Assembly (NCBI GenBank): GCA_965153455.1
Contig: OZ234493.1
Location: forward strand, 26,402,213 to 26,466,212
Origin: Sphagnum compactum
Lineage: Eukaryota > Bryophyta > Sphagnopsida > Sphagnales
Direction of reading: 5' to 3'
Length of the DNA stretch: 64,000 bases
This document shows positions 34,964 through 44,962 of this stretch, piece after piece. Position numbers and translations under genes: made by a program. The notes under the pieces were generated by a model. The model saw nothing but the letters and a program-made list of their open reading frames with translations, was not told the origin of the DNA and searched no databases. Positions within the stretch are counted from its first letter, which is position 1. Each line of letters starts with the position of its first letter.

Positions 34964-37570
34964 CCGCCGCGCTCTTCGGATCAAAGACAAAATATTCCAC
35001 TGAACTTGAAGTCGCAACTCGCAACTTAGTTTTTTCTGCAAGTCGTCCATGGAGATTGTCTCCTACGGTTCGTGTCTGCTGCTGTACGAACTAAGGCCGG
35101 GAGAGCACTCAGAACACACGCAGATCAGGTTCTTGACCTGTAACACTAAACGAAGATTGGATTCTGTTTGTAAATCAAGAATTAGTCACGAGGCTGATTT
35201 TGGATAATGTTGTGTACAAGATCGTTGCCATAAGTACAACAAAAGTACCAAAGAAAACACCGTTTTCTTGTGTTGTCGATCGTTGCTTGCTGCTGTACAA
35301 AATACGCAATTATCAATATATCGTTAGTTGCAAAGTGTACCAAAGATAGGTAGGTTTCTTCTGTGGGGGGTGATTTCTGTTGGTGACTCGGAGATGTAGC
35401 ATTCACTCTCTGTGCTTCCTTGTGTCGTGCTTTCCACAAGCAAGAAACTGGTCCAGGTTCTCACCCCCCCTGTTTATGTCTCTGTTGCATTAGTCACATC
35501 AGACCTATCTACTTTTCTGAAGCAAGTTTCATTGCAACATGTACGATGTGTAAATTATTACAACCCACTTGTTTTTAAACCAACTCCTATCTTTTGAAAG
35601 CAATTCTGTTCAATTCCTTTGAGAAGTTCTTGGTTTGTGATTCCATTTCTGTGAGTGATTTGATTTTGGCCACAATGGTTTCAAGTATCTTGGTAGGGTG
35701 TCATGGCAAGCTTTGTTTTGTAATTTTTTGTTTTCTTTCCAACAAGAACTTCTTTTTGTACCATGTTTGCTTGGTGTCTCCAAGGTGCACAAGACTTTAA
35801 AACAAAATTTGCACATATCATGTAGACAAGTATGTGTGTTCAATCCTCAAACATTTGCAAGGATTTGTAACATGGTAGGTAAGGCCCGTGGACAGGGGCG
35901 TATTTAAGGCACCGTCCCAATACACTGGGAAATCTCTGATATGTCATTACAGATGTGAATTAGCCCTTTGGGCACATCAAATCATTGTGGGAACACCAAC
36001 CAGAACAATTCATAAAATTCATAAACAAAAGGATGGAAAATGAAAGGAGAAACAATAATTAGTTTCTTTCGTTGCAAATTTCACATGAAATTATGTCAAA
36101 AGAAAATGTATCCTGTAATGAGATTTTGGCATATGGAGTTTGTTGCAAAAAGACAGACATGAAGATAATATCGGAGCATTGTCTATACCCAATTGTCACA
36201 TTATTTCATATAACAAAAGCCCATTAAGGATTATGTTTCTTGAAACACCACCCAACAATTGCCTTTTGCAATTTCAAGACATTATTTCCCTTTTCAAGCA
36301 TTATTTCTCTTTTCAATGGACCACCTTTAAAAATCCATCAATTTTTAATCCATATCCATCGTAAATATGGTACTAGTAATATTTAACACTAAAAGAAAAT
36401 CTTGTTGTATTCAAAGACCTCTTGTAGCCCTTCTTTAGTTTTCTCATTGCATAAGTTTGTTTGATCACTAGTTAATTTTTTTACTTACTTAAGATAATTG
36501 ATTGTTTGTTGTGTAGTTTAATATCTTTCAAATATGGCTACTTCATTACATTTTGACACCTATTTGAACTTTGAGCTACTTCACCATTATGAACATCCTA
36601 AAGCTAGAAAAAGTTTGACAAAAGTGTGTGAACATTTGGGGTTTTTAGATGGTCATAAACCCCACCATGAGTTTTTATGTTATCTTGAAAACCATAAAAT
36701 TTATTTTATGGATGGATTTTTGAAGATTTGTTATTCGAAATTATGGGAATTTTTGGAATTATTGCAAGTCTAAAAGGATACTCCTTGAATGATCCTCATA
36801 TTTTTGTTTCTCATCAATCTGAGTGATTTAAAAAGTGTTAAATATTTTCAAATATAAGATTTTATGCCATCATATGTTTAGAACCATCAATATCATTCAT
36901 TTTTTGTTCACATGTACAATGAAATAAAATTAGGAAAAGAGTATATCCCCAATAAATGACACAAATGACTCGATTTTTTATACACCTCCATTGGTTTGAA
37001 CCTATTGAATATTAGTCAAAATTCCAATGAAAAATTGAAACATTTGCATATGTGGTCCATGTGTTAGTGAGACAATTAACACTTAACAATTGAATGTCAC
37101 ACATGTGTATACGGCATGATGCCATGATAGTAAATGTGAAAGGTGAATATGAATGAAAAGGAATCAGAAATAACTGAATGGATGAAATATGAAATATGAC
37201 AAATTGGATGGAAAACCATGTAATGTATGCAGATTAATTTGAAAGAGAATAGAATTCAGAGAAAAGGTCCACCAATCAGCTTGGGTATAACAATGGTGTA
37301 CATATTAAGAATGACATATTTTATTAAGAATGCACTTGTAGCAATGTTGATGACAAAGAATAGGACGATGGTAAGAAGGCATTAATATGTCGAGGAAGTT
37401 GCAAATGGCAATGACACATTAAAGATGAGATGATAGGCAACTTTAGAAGGTCGTTGTAGAAGTGATCAACAACTTGTTTGAAAATGTTGTACACTAAAGA
37501 CTTACAAGAAAATTTCTACTAGATTCTGGAGGCAGTGTAACAGAGTGGAATTTTTCTTTCATAAAAGGCA
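34964..37570. other. 3' flank and intergenic DNA
   Basis: CpG-rich to about 35200 and then AT-rich. The ATG frame at 36534-36773 has no recognisable motif and AT-rich codons, so it is not called. Confidence 0.35.
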
Positions 37571-37672
37571 AGCATTTTGGAAAGCAAAATGCTTGCTCTT
37601 GGTGAGCATTTTGGAAAGCAAAATGTTCATTCCTGGTGGATGTTTCAAAAAGTGAAATGACCACTCCTAGCA
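37571..37672. repeat. Three 34-bp minisatellite units
   Basis: Units at 37571, 37605 and 37639. The first two are nearly identical (AGCATTTTGGAAAGCAAAAT); the third has diverged but keeps the period and the AAATG and ACTCCT words. Confidence 0.7.
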
Positions 37673-38366
37673 AGCATTTCATTTTTTCAAATCCTCCCTC
37701 TTTTTTTTTCATTTTTCCCCACTGTACCCAGTGGATATCCACTACATATATCACAAGGGAAAATGAAAGAAAATCTCATGAGCCTTTATGCAAAGTAACA
37801 CCCTCAGAGCGGGTGCTTGTTTTGGGAATGTGTTGTTCCTTGGGCATTATCCTACACATAATATCTTAGCTCACTACTTCACTAGGGTTGTGTGCCTTTC
37901 CTATACCACATTAGGCTCTCCTCCACAACGTCCTAGTCCTAAATGAATTATGAAATTAAAGACATGTTTAAAATAGCTATCGAAGTTTGGAGCGCAAGGT
38001 GTCATCTTAGGAAAATGAGATAGTTATTTTAAATGTGTTTTTATTCAAAAGTTATGTTGTTTTGTTTTGCTTTTGCTTGTTTGTTTTAATGTTTTTAGCT
38101 TTGTTTAGCTTAGTTTTCTTTTTCAACTTCTGATTTTTCTTTTTTCATTTTTGGGTTGCAAGGTTATTCTTTCCTTGAATTCATCTACATTCTAACTTGC
38201 ATTTTAACCTTACATTGCACTTCATTTTTGTAAATGCCCTTTGTAAATGATCTTGTAAATTGTACATGTCTTTGTAAGTTTGCTTGTTGGTAGCCTAAAG
38301 GTTTGCATATTTTTGTTTGGTTTTTTGCACCACTCATCTAGCAAAATTTCAATCTTGCAATTGATA
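37673..38366. other. Intergenic DNA left of the hAT relic
   Basis: AT-rich, no gene. I looked here for a left hAT terminus (CAGTGTTGG type) and did not find one. Confidence 0.35.
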
Positions 38367-40785
38367 ATGGAAGAGTCATCCCAAAATCAAAATAGAATGA
38401 ATAATAATGATGAAATTTATCTAGATGATGTTGTAATGGAAAAGGAGAGAGTGGAAGAAGAATATGAAATTCAGCCAAGTCTACAAATAGAAGAAAATAT
38501 TGATGCAGATGAAGGGAAAGAAAAAATGAATGGAATTTTCAAAAAAAATCATCTTAAATTTTTTTTGGAGAGGATGGTAAAAATGCACTATGTTGGTCAT
38601 TTTATTGTGTAAATGGCAATAAGTTAATGGATGTTAAGTGTTCTCAATTGATGAGATGCATTATTTTTTATGGTAGTCCAATTTTAATAACAAATGTCAA
38701 AACATAAACAAGGAAAGGTTTGAAATTGTATAATAGTGCAAATGGAATTACTGCATTAAAAAATCATGTTAATGTAAACCATTGTATGATTATAAAATAA
38801 TTTTTAAATAAAACAATTTGTTAAAAAAATTCATGAGAAAGAACTTACAAAGAACAAACTTCATGTTAACAAAACTATTATCTCTAACATTTTTGCTACC
38901 AAACATTTTTATAAGAAAGATGATGTGCAATAAAAGTAGTTTTTAGAAGGTTTACTTCTTTTAATTGTTAAAAATCATTTGCCAATGCATCTTGTTGAAA
39001 GCCAATGGTTAAAAAAATTTAGTTTACATTTGTGTCCAAGCATTGTTTTGCTTTTTAGGAAACAATTTTCAAAAGAAATTTTGCTTGAGTTGGTGGAAAA
39101 AATTAAACAATTATATGTACTACCTGCTTTGGCAGTTTTTTTTTTCTGTACCAAGGTTTTATTTGTGGATGTCGAAAGGGGCTTATGACATTTTTTTCCT
39201 TGTTATTAAAATTTTGGGGGCTGATTAGCAGCCAAAACATATTGCAATTGGGCTTTTTGAAGCATCTAATACCTCTAAGCATGCATTAACCAAAGACTTA
39301 ACTGAGTTGTTAAGCAAGTATGACTTGAGAAAAAAAAATCATTGTTTATGTTAAAGATGAAGGATCTAATTTAAATATTATGACTCATGCAGCCTTAAAA
39401 TTTATTGTAGGTTGTGATGTTTTAAGTTTTATAGAAAGTTTTTAAGGTAGTTATTTTGGCCAAACATTTTCTAAAGCTTATCAATATGCTTCAACTGATG
39501 AAAATTTTTGTAAAGGTTTGAAATATGTATATGTCAAAACTGCCCAGTCTGACCTATAAAAATGCATAACTTGATCGAAAAATTCAAGGAAGGGCAAAAA
39601 AGAATGGAACAAGGCTTGTGCAAATTTGAATTTTCCTCAAAGAAAATTGAACAATCTAGTTAAAACAAGGTTTCATCATAGTTTAAAATTTCATTGTTTA
39701 TTATTACTTTTGTTAAGACTTGCTACATTGTAAATAATGATCATTTGTTTTTTTTTTTTGGTAGGTTTGCTAGTAATATCATTTTTTTTCAAGAGGCTTT
39801 GTAGTCCAAGGATGTTATACATATTTGTTATAACCAGGAGAGTTCAATAAGGATGACAACTAGAATTCCACCCCCTTTGACATGGCATATTTGTTAAATT
39901 GTTGTTGATTGTTTCTCCCTTGTTGTAATTGTTTGTGTTTTAAACCAATATAGGGGACATTGATTGTTAAGTGATGCCTTTCATTCAACCATTTTCATGA
40001 GCTTGAAATTGAAAGAAGAACCAAAAAATGCACCATCTTTTTAGACCCTAATGGAAGAGGATTCTAGTGTGCCACCTAAGTTAATTTGTTTAGCTTGCAA
40101 CATTAGAAAAGAGGTTTGTGGAGTTCTAGATAGTTTTCTTTCCTTCTTGAAGAAATTTGATGAAAGAAAAGCACATAATATGTTAGTTTTAATGTTGAAC
40201 CCAAGATTTAAATTTTTTTGCTTAATGTTTTATTTCATTGGTTGTGATTAGGGAATAACAATTGTTGAGCAATATGATATAATGTCATTATATATCTTAT
40301 ACTCATGAAATGTTATTATTATTTGCATCCATCGATAAAATTTAATAATGATTTTGTTGACCAAGAATGGATGATGACAACAGTTTGGATATTTTTCAAA
40401 TGATAGTAGGGAATATTGAGCTAGCAAAAGAGCGTGTTAAGATAGAATTCTTGGTTTTCCGACATTAGCTAGTGGATGTAAAAAAGATCAAATGTCCCCT
40501 TCAATGGTGGGAGAAACATGAAATCATGTTTCCCATAGTTGGGTTTCTTGTTCATCAAATTTTAAGGATTGTTAGTTCCCAAATAGAGACTGAAAGGATT
40601 TTTTCCCTGGCTAGAATCCTCACTAATTTGAGAACATACCATTTACAATCAGAAAACTTAGAAAATTTATTGTTTATGAACAAAAATTAAGCCAATGATT
40701 ATAGAGTCGGTTGTAAATTCCCTTCTAACCTTTTAGAACTTATTAAGATAGATGTAGACCTAAAAGAGGAGTTAGATTTATAAAT
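38367..40785 (+). pseudogene. hAT-superfamily transposase, inactivated
   Basis: Pieces of one protein follow in the right order but in shifting frames with many stops. 38367-38612 holds an acidic N-terminus and the start of a BED-finger-like segment (FFLERMVKMHYVGHF). 38613-38830 continues it (MRCIIFYGSPILI, HVNVNHCMI). 38979-39230 has VESQWLKKFSLHLCP and LWMSKGAYDIFFLV, and 39231-39420 has IGLFEASNTSKHALTKDLTE and VKDEGSNLN, as in plant hAT catalytic cores. 40478-40785 has the C-terminal dimerisation domain: PLQWWEKHEIMFP, SSQIETERIFSLARILTNLR and ENLLFMNKN. Such enzymes cut and paste DNA with CAGTG-type ends and 8-bp duplications. Frame breaks near 39150 and 39215 and a gap between about 39.75 and 40.4 kb make it non-functional. 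A matching right terminus lies at about 41139. Confidence 0.85.
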
Positions 40786-40929
40786 TTGAAAGAGCTTTTG
40801 GAAAAGATGAAATTGTGGATTTATAAATTGCTGAAAATATTTTTTTAATCCATTCTTATGTCGAAAAAAATAATATGGAAAATTAATTTCCAAAAAAATA
40901 TTGAAATTTCTAAGATCTGGCTTGTGAGA

Positions 40930-41139
40930 GCCAGCCAAGAAAATCGGTTGTTCTTGAATTGCTGAGAATCACTAAGCTTGAGAACCGGATTTTTGTCCTT
41001 GGAAAAAATTGGATACCCAAGACGGTTCTCGTAAGCCCCCTATTTTTTAAAAATTAAGAACTGACCTGATTCTCACATAGAAGCATAAAGAACCGAAACC
41101 AATGGTTCTCGAAAAAAGGTGAGAACCACCCAACACTAG
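40930..41139 (+). mobile_element. Probable right terminus of the hAT element
   Basis: GAACC/GGTTCTC subterminal repeats (TGAGAACCGG, GACGGTTCTCG, AAGAACCGAAACC, GGTTCTCG, GAGAACCACC) lead to CCCAACACTAG at 41139. Many short repeats near the ends are typical of hAT elements, and the reverse complement resembles the terminus at 7467. It begins 150 bp after the transposase relic. Confidence 0.5.
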
Positions 41140-42539
41140 TTTGAACTTACCTCTTCTTGATGTGCATGGTGGCCTTCTCAGTGTCCCCTAGCATCCTTCT
41201 TGATGTCCCCCACCATGCTTCCCATTGCTCCATATATATATATATTCCAATCTCCCTCAACATGCTTCCCAGTGCCCAAATAAAAAACTTATTTTATTTT
41301 TCCTTTTTTGACATCCCTCAAGATGCACCCATTGTCCTTCCCGACATCAGTGTCATCCCTCAGCATGCTTCTTGACACCCCTGTTGCCCCCAAAGAAAAA
41401 GGTGTTTGACAACATATCCATTGCGAAAGATGATGTTATCATCCAAGAGGGTGTTTGCTATCAAGAATGAAATTGGGTAGTTGTGGATATTTGCTTAGTT
41501 AGTGATAATAGGGTTTACCCCTTCAAAACTTGCTGCTCCTTACTTCAGTCGAATAATGCACCTCTTCACATTAATCATGTGGTTCATCAAGTGTATTCTT
41601 CCACCCTGGAACATGTTTTAAATAGAGTCTCCAATCTCCACACAAAATGTGCACATATTATTGTAAAATTTTAGGCTGTACTTTTGTCATGTCCTGAAAC
41701 AATTTTCAGATTATCAATGTCAACATGAAAAAATGAACATATTCCAACGGCCAAAAATAACTTTATGGAGGTTGAACTTGAGACTTGAAACCTAATTCCT
41801 CTTTCCCTAGGTTTGCATATGTATTGTAGACGATACACATCAACTTTTGAGCTTAGACTATGGGCATCAATGTTACATGTCGCCATTTAGTAAGCACATG
41901 CCCATGTCAATTGCCTAATACAACATTGAACCTTGTTACATGATAAGATATTAAGATGTTGCATGGTAATATATATTATATCCAATGTGGAAGATAATGT
42001 CCATGCTCAATGCAAGTCCAAGGTATAAGGTTATTGACCAAGAAAGCTTGAGGCTACTAGTAGCCCAATGAAGCCATGGAGCTGCCATGGGCTGGGCTCT
42101 TTTGGGCATGAAGAGAAGAAAGAAAATTGGGAGGGATGAGCCTCGACGAATGCGCATACACTACAGAAAACCCTATGTTACATGAAATGCCCCACTTAGG
42201 ATGTGGGTATGGGCCTAAAACATTAAGGGCCTTCAAACACTAAAGGAAAATTTCTCCCCCATCTGTTTGTTTCAAATTGAGAGTCAAGACTTTGGATTTT
42301 CATCCTCCGTTGTGATGAGGGGTCATGAAAAAGGACATTGGTAAGGTAGAGGAGAAGGGTCTATCATGTTAAGACTCATCCAGATTTGAAGTACCCAATC
42401 ATGGGCTCTCTTATTCTTAAGACTTGGTAGGCTGAGTGTAGTGTACTGAAACAAAGTCATTAAGTCTTTCTTCTTACAGACTGACACTGTAAAGTACTAC
42501 GCAAAATTAAGTGATGTCATCTACCTCAATAATGAACCA
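41140..42539. other. Intergenic DNA
   Basis: A local repeat of CTTGATGTCCCCCACCATGCTTCC-type words spans about 41150-41400 (CAGTGTCCC, GATGTCCC, CATGCTTCC, GACATC). No supportable gene. Confidence 0.35.
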
Positions 42540-42995
42540 ACAGCCACCTGCACACTATGAGCGATGGCTGATGAAATAGCAGGAAGCAAATTTCCATTGC
42601 GTTCCAGTTCCCTAGCTAACGATGGTGGGTAGTTCAGCTTCTGTTTTCACTACCTAGCTACTAACAATTCACTAACCCTTTGCTTATGTACCAACCGTCT
42701 ACATGCACCTACTTACCTTGTACCTATCAATTGTCTTACCTGGAGGACATATTGTTTAAAGGTATATTTACAAAGGTGAAGCCCATTATCAACTAAGTTC
42801 ATTCTTCATTCAGAACCAGTGAGTAATAACAGACTTGCAATGGATGTTGTAGCAACCTACTGTCCTACCTACTTACATGCAGGACCTGTTCTTCACAGGA
42901 TAGTTTGTAACCACTTATTGTCCTACCTACATGCTTGCCAGACATATTGTTTTCTGTATACTTTATCAAAGTGAAACCCAGCATCAACTCAGCTG
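42540..42995. repeat. Dispersed repeat, second copy of the 6.3-kb family
   Basis: TTCCAGTTCCCTAGCTAACG, ATGGTGGGTAG, TAACAATTCAC, CCTACTTACC words, AAAGGTGAAGCCC and GTGAGTAATAA parallel 6290-6520. A partial internal duplication follows at about 42840-42990 (CAACCTACTGTCCTACC / AACCACTTATTGTCCTACC, CAAAGTGAAACCC, CATCAACTCAG). Confidence 0.55.
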
Positions 42996-43399
42996 GATAG
43001 AGCAAGTTTGGTGAATAGAGCAATTTTCTGAAAATTACAATGAGTAGTGTCAAGTGTGCCTTAAAAAGAACACACCAAATAATATATCATATTCAAGAGA
43101 ACAAACAGGTAGGTATGTGGTATGTAGAGGAGTAGGTTTGTAAGGAGGTTCAAATAATTCAGACACACACGGATACCAATGTTTTCACTATGTAGAGGAG
43201 TGTAATAATGCAAGGTTCCAAACTGAGGCAAAATCTCCCTCCTCTCAAGTTTTCCACTTTTTTCTTTTAACATGGACACCCAAGGATGCCTAAAGGACCT
43301 TGAGGTCACAGACTGACAGTAGAACCTGGTTCAAGAAGTTGAACTAGCTGAAAAGGCATATCTTAATTTGTCTTATCATATTATTTTGCAGCCCACAAG

Positions 43400-43641
43400 T
43401 CCGTTTTTGGCGACAGTCTACTAGTGGGTGGAAGAGTGAGTACACAGTGTGCATTTTTTGGGTTGTTTGTTGTTTGCAGCTCTCGCGCAGATCAAGAACT
43501 TGTATATGTGTTTGTGACTGCTGTCGTCTGCTTGGCCATTATCGCTTTGAAAGCTCTATTGTTGATCTTTACTGCTTCTTTATTGCTTTTGTTTGGTCAT
43601 CGCTTCTGTGTTTTTTTTTTCCTTTTTAATTGGTTTTGAAA
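43400..43641 (+). promoter_or_regulatory. Presumed 5' UTR of the RALF gene
   Basis: CpG and GC content rise from about 43395 (GTCCGTTTTTGGCGACAG, CTCGCGCAG). Pyrimidine-rich text runs up to the ATG at 43642. No TATA box was identified with confidence. The frame open upstream of the ATG begins at non-ATG codons and is not coding as far as I can see. Confidence 0.35.
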
Positions 43642-44004
43642 ATGGGTCTGTCTGGAAAGCTGCAGTTGAGTCTGCTGTGGAGCTTGGGTGTGGTAGTTAG
43701 TGTTTTTGTGCTGTGTGGTCGGACTGTACGTGCAGTGGACTCGTCTTCGTCCACCTCCATGGTCCCGGGGCTGCTGCTGCTGAGCGGGAAGGATCAGAAT
43801 GGTGAGATGGAGTCTTCGGTGATGCGGAGGATGCTGGCGAACTCGGCTAACTACATCGGCTATGGCTCATTGTCAGCCGATCGGATTCCATGCCCGGCAG
43901 GCTCCGGAAGGTCTTACTATACTATCAATTGCTATGCTGCCGATGGTCCCGTAACACCTTACACCCGCGGCTGCAATGCCATCACTCGCTGCGCTCGCGG
44001 TTGA
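43642..44004 (+). CDS. RALF34-like secreted peptide hormone precursor
   Basis: ATG at 43642, TGA at 44002-44004, 120 residues, intronless as usual for the family. Residues 1 to about 31 form a signal peptide (basic start, then LLWSLGVVVSVFVLCG). A short variable pro-region ends in the dibasic site RRML at 62-65, the subtilase (S1P) processing motif of plant RALFs, so the mature peptide should start near Ala66. It has YIGYGSL at 71-77, matching the YISY receptor-contact motif with Ser to Gly, and four cysteines at 84, 97, 111 and 117 in the usual spacing for two disulfides. The stretch SGRSYYTINC and YTRGCNAITRC are most like Arabidopsis RALF34. Mature RALFs are apoplastic ligands of CrRLK1L kinases (FERONIA, THESEUS1) with LLG co-receptors, and change apoplastic pH and growth. 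RALF34 itself is linked to THESEUS1. The ortholog assignment is by motif memory. Confidence 0.92.
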   Translation: MGLSGKLQLSLLWSLGVVVSVFVLCGRTVRAVDSSSSTSMVPGLLLLSGKDQNGEMESSVMRRMLANSANYIGYGSLSADRIPCPAGSGRSYYTINCYAADGPVTPYTRGCNAITRCARG

Positions 44005-44882
44005 ATTGTAATGTCTCTTCTTCCTCTTCTCTGCCCCGTTCACCTTTGTCGATGCGGTTCCCCCCCCCCGGTTGATCTTTGTTTTAATGATAGATTCTGG
44101 ACGACAGTAGATGATGGATGGTCTGTCCCTCTTGCGAGAGATCGTGTCCATCATCGCGAGGTAGGGTTTCTAGTCATCTGTTGCAATGTAGCTTTCTTGG
44201 ACTTCACACAATGAAGTTCATGGGAGAAACTATCACCTACTCCTGAAGTTAATACTTTCTCCAAATGGCAGAAACTCATGAAGTTAATAGCTTCTCAAAA
44301 TGAGTTAGGGTTTTGAGTGCCGTTGTTTGGGGTGATGGCTGTGCAGACCCAAAAAAACAAAACAAAAGCAAAATCAAAACTTCCATGTGAAGATTTATGT
44401 GAACTTCTTTCAAGGGACCACCAGAAGAGTCAATGGGCAGCAGCAGCCACCAGAGCGGAGTTTTGTCCAATTCAGACTCATTAAATGTAAGACATGCAGG
44501 TTAAATCCCAATTGAGTATTTTTTGTATTGTATTCTGTACACGTAACATAGATAGACAGAAATCTCTTAATCATGTGTTTAAAATAGCAATGTGAGATAG
44601 GTACATTTCTCTAATCAAAGGGAGTTCTTATGACTAATGTCAACCAGCAAGCAAGCAAAGTATATTTGTGAACTACTGTGGTGTCTCTCCTTGGGTAAGT
44701 GTGCCTGCAGTATAGTAGTGACCCAGAAATATTGTAATAGAACACAATCTTGCTGAAATGGGAAGTGGGACTTGACTTTGCCTACAGTTGCACTGCTTCT
44801 GGAATCTTGTCACACTAGGAGTGGTGTTGTCAATGTCAATGTCTTCCTCTTTGAACTAGATATTAGTTTACCTTGAGCTTGG
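44005..44882. other. 3' flank of the RALF gene
   Basis: CpG-rich to about 44170, probably 3' UTR, with a C-run near 44061. Then AT-rich with nothing supportable. Confidence 0.35.
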
Positions 44883-44962
44883 CTACAGGTTGTAACAGGC
44901 CATTGATCTAATTGCGGTGCCATGGCATTGAGACTAGGTTGATGGCCTGCTACAGCCTGTAG
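44883..44962. repeat. 21-bp inverted repeat (possible hairpin)
   Basis: Left arm CTACAGGTTGTAACAGGCCA(T) at 44883-44903 and right arm at 44942-44962 pair with only two mismatches, around a 38-nt loop that itself holds the palindrome TGCCATGGCA. It could be a foldback element remnant or an RNA hairpin. Confidence 0.7.

Noticed and set aside
43424-43641. Open frames just upstream of the RALF ATG, one of which extends the RALF frame by four codons
   Set aside because: They begin at GTG or TTG; the ATG at 43642 gives a normal signal peptide.
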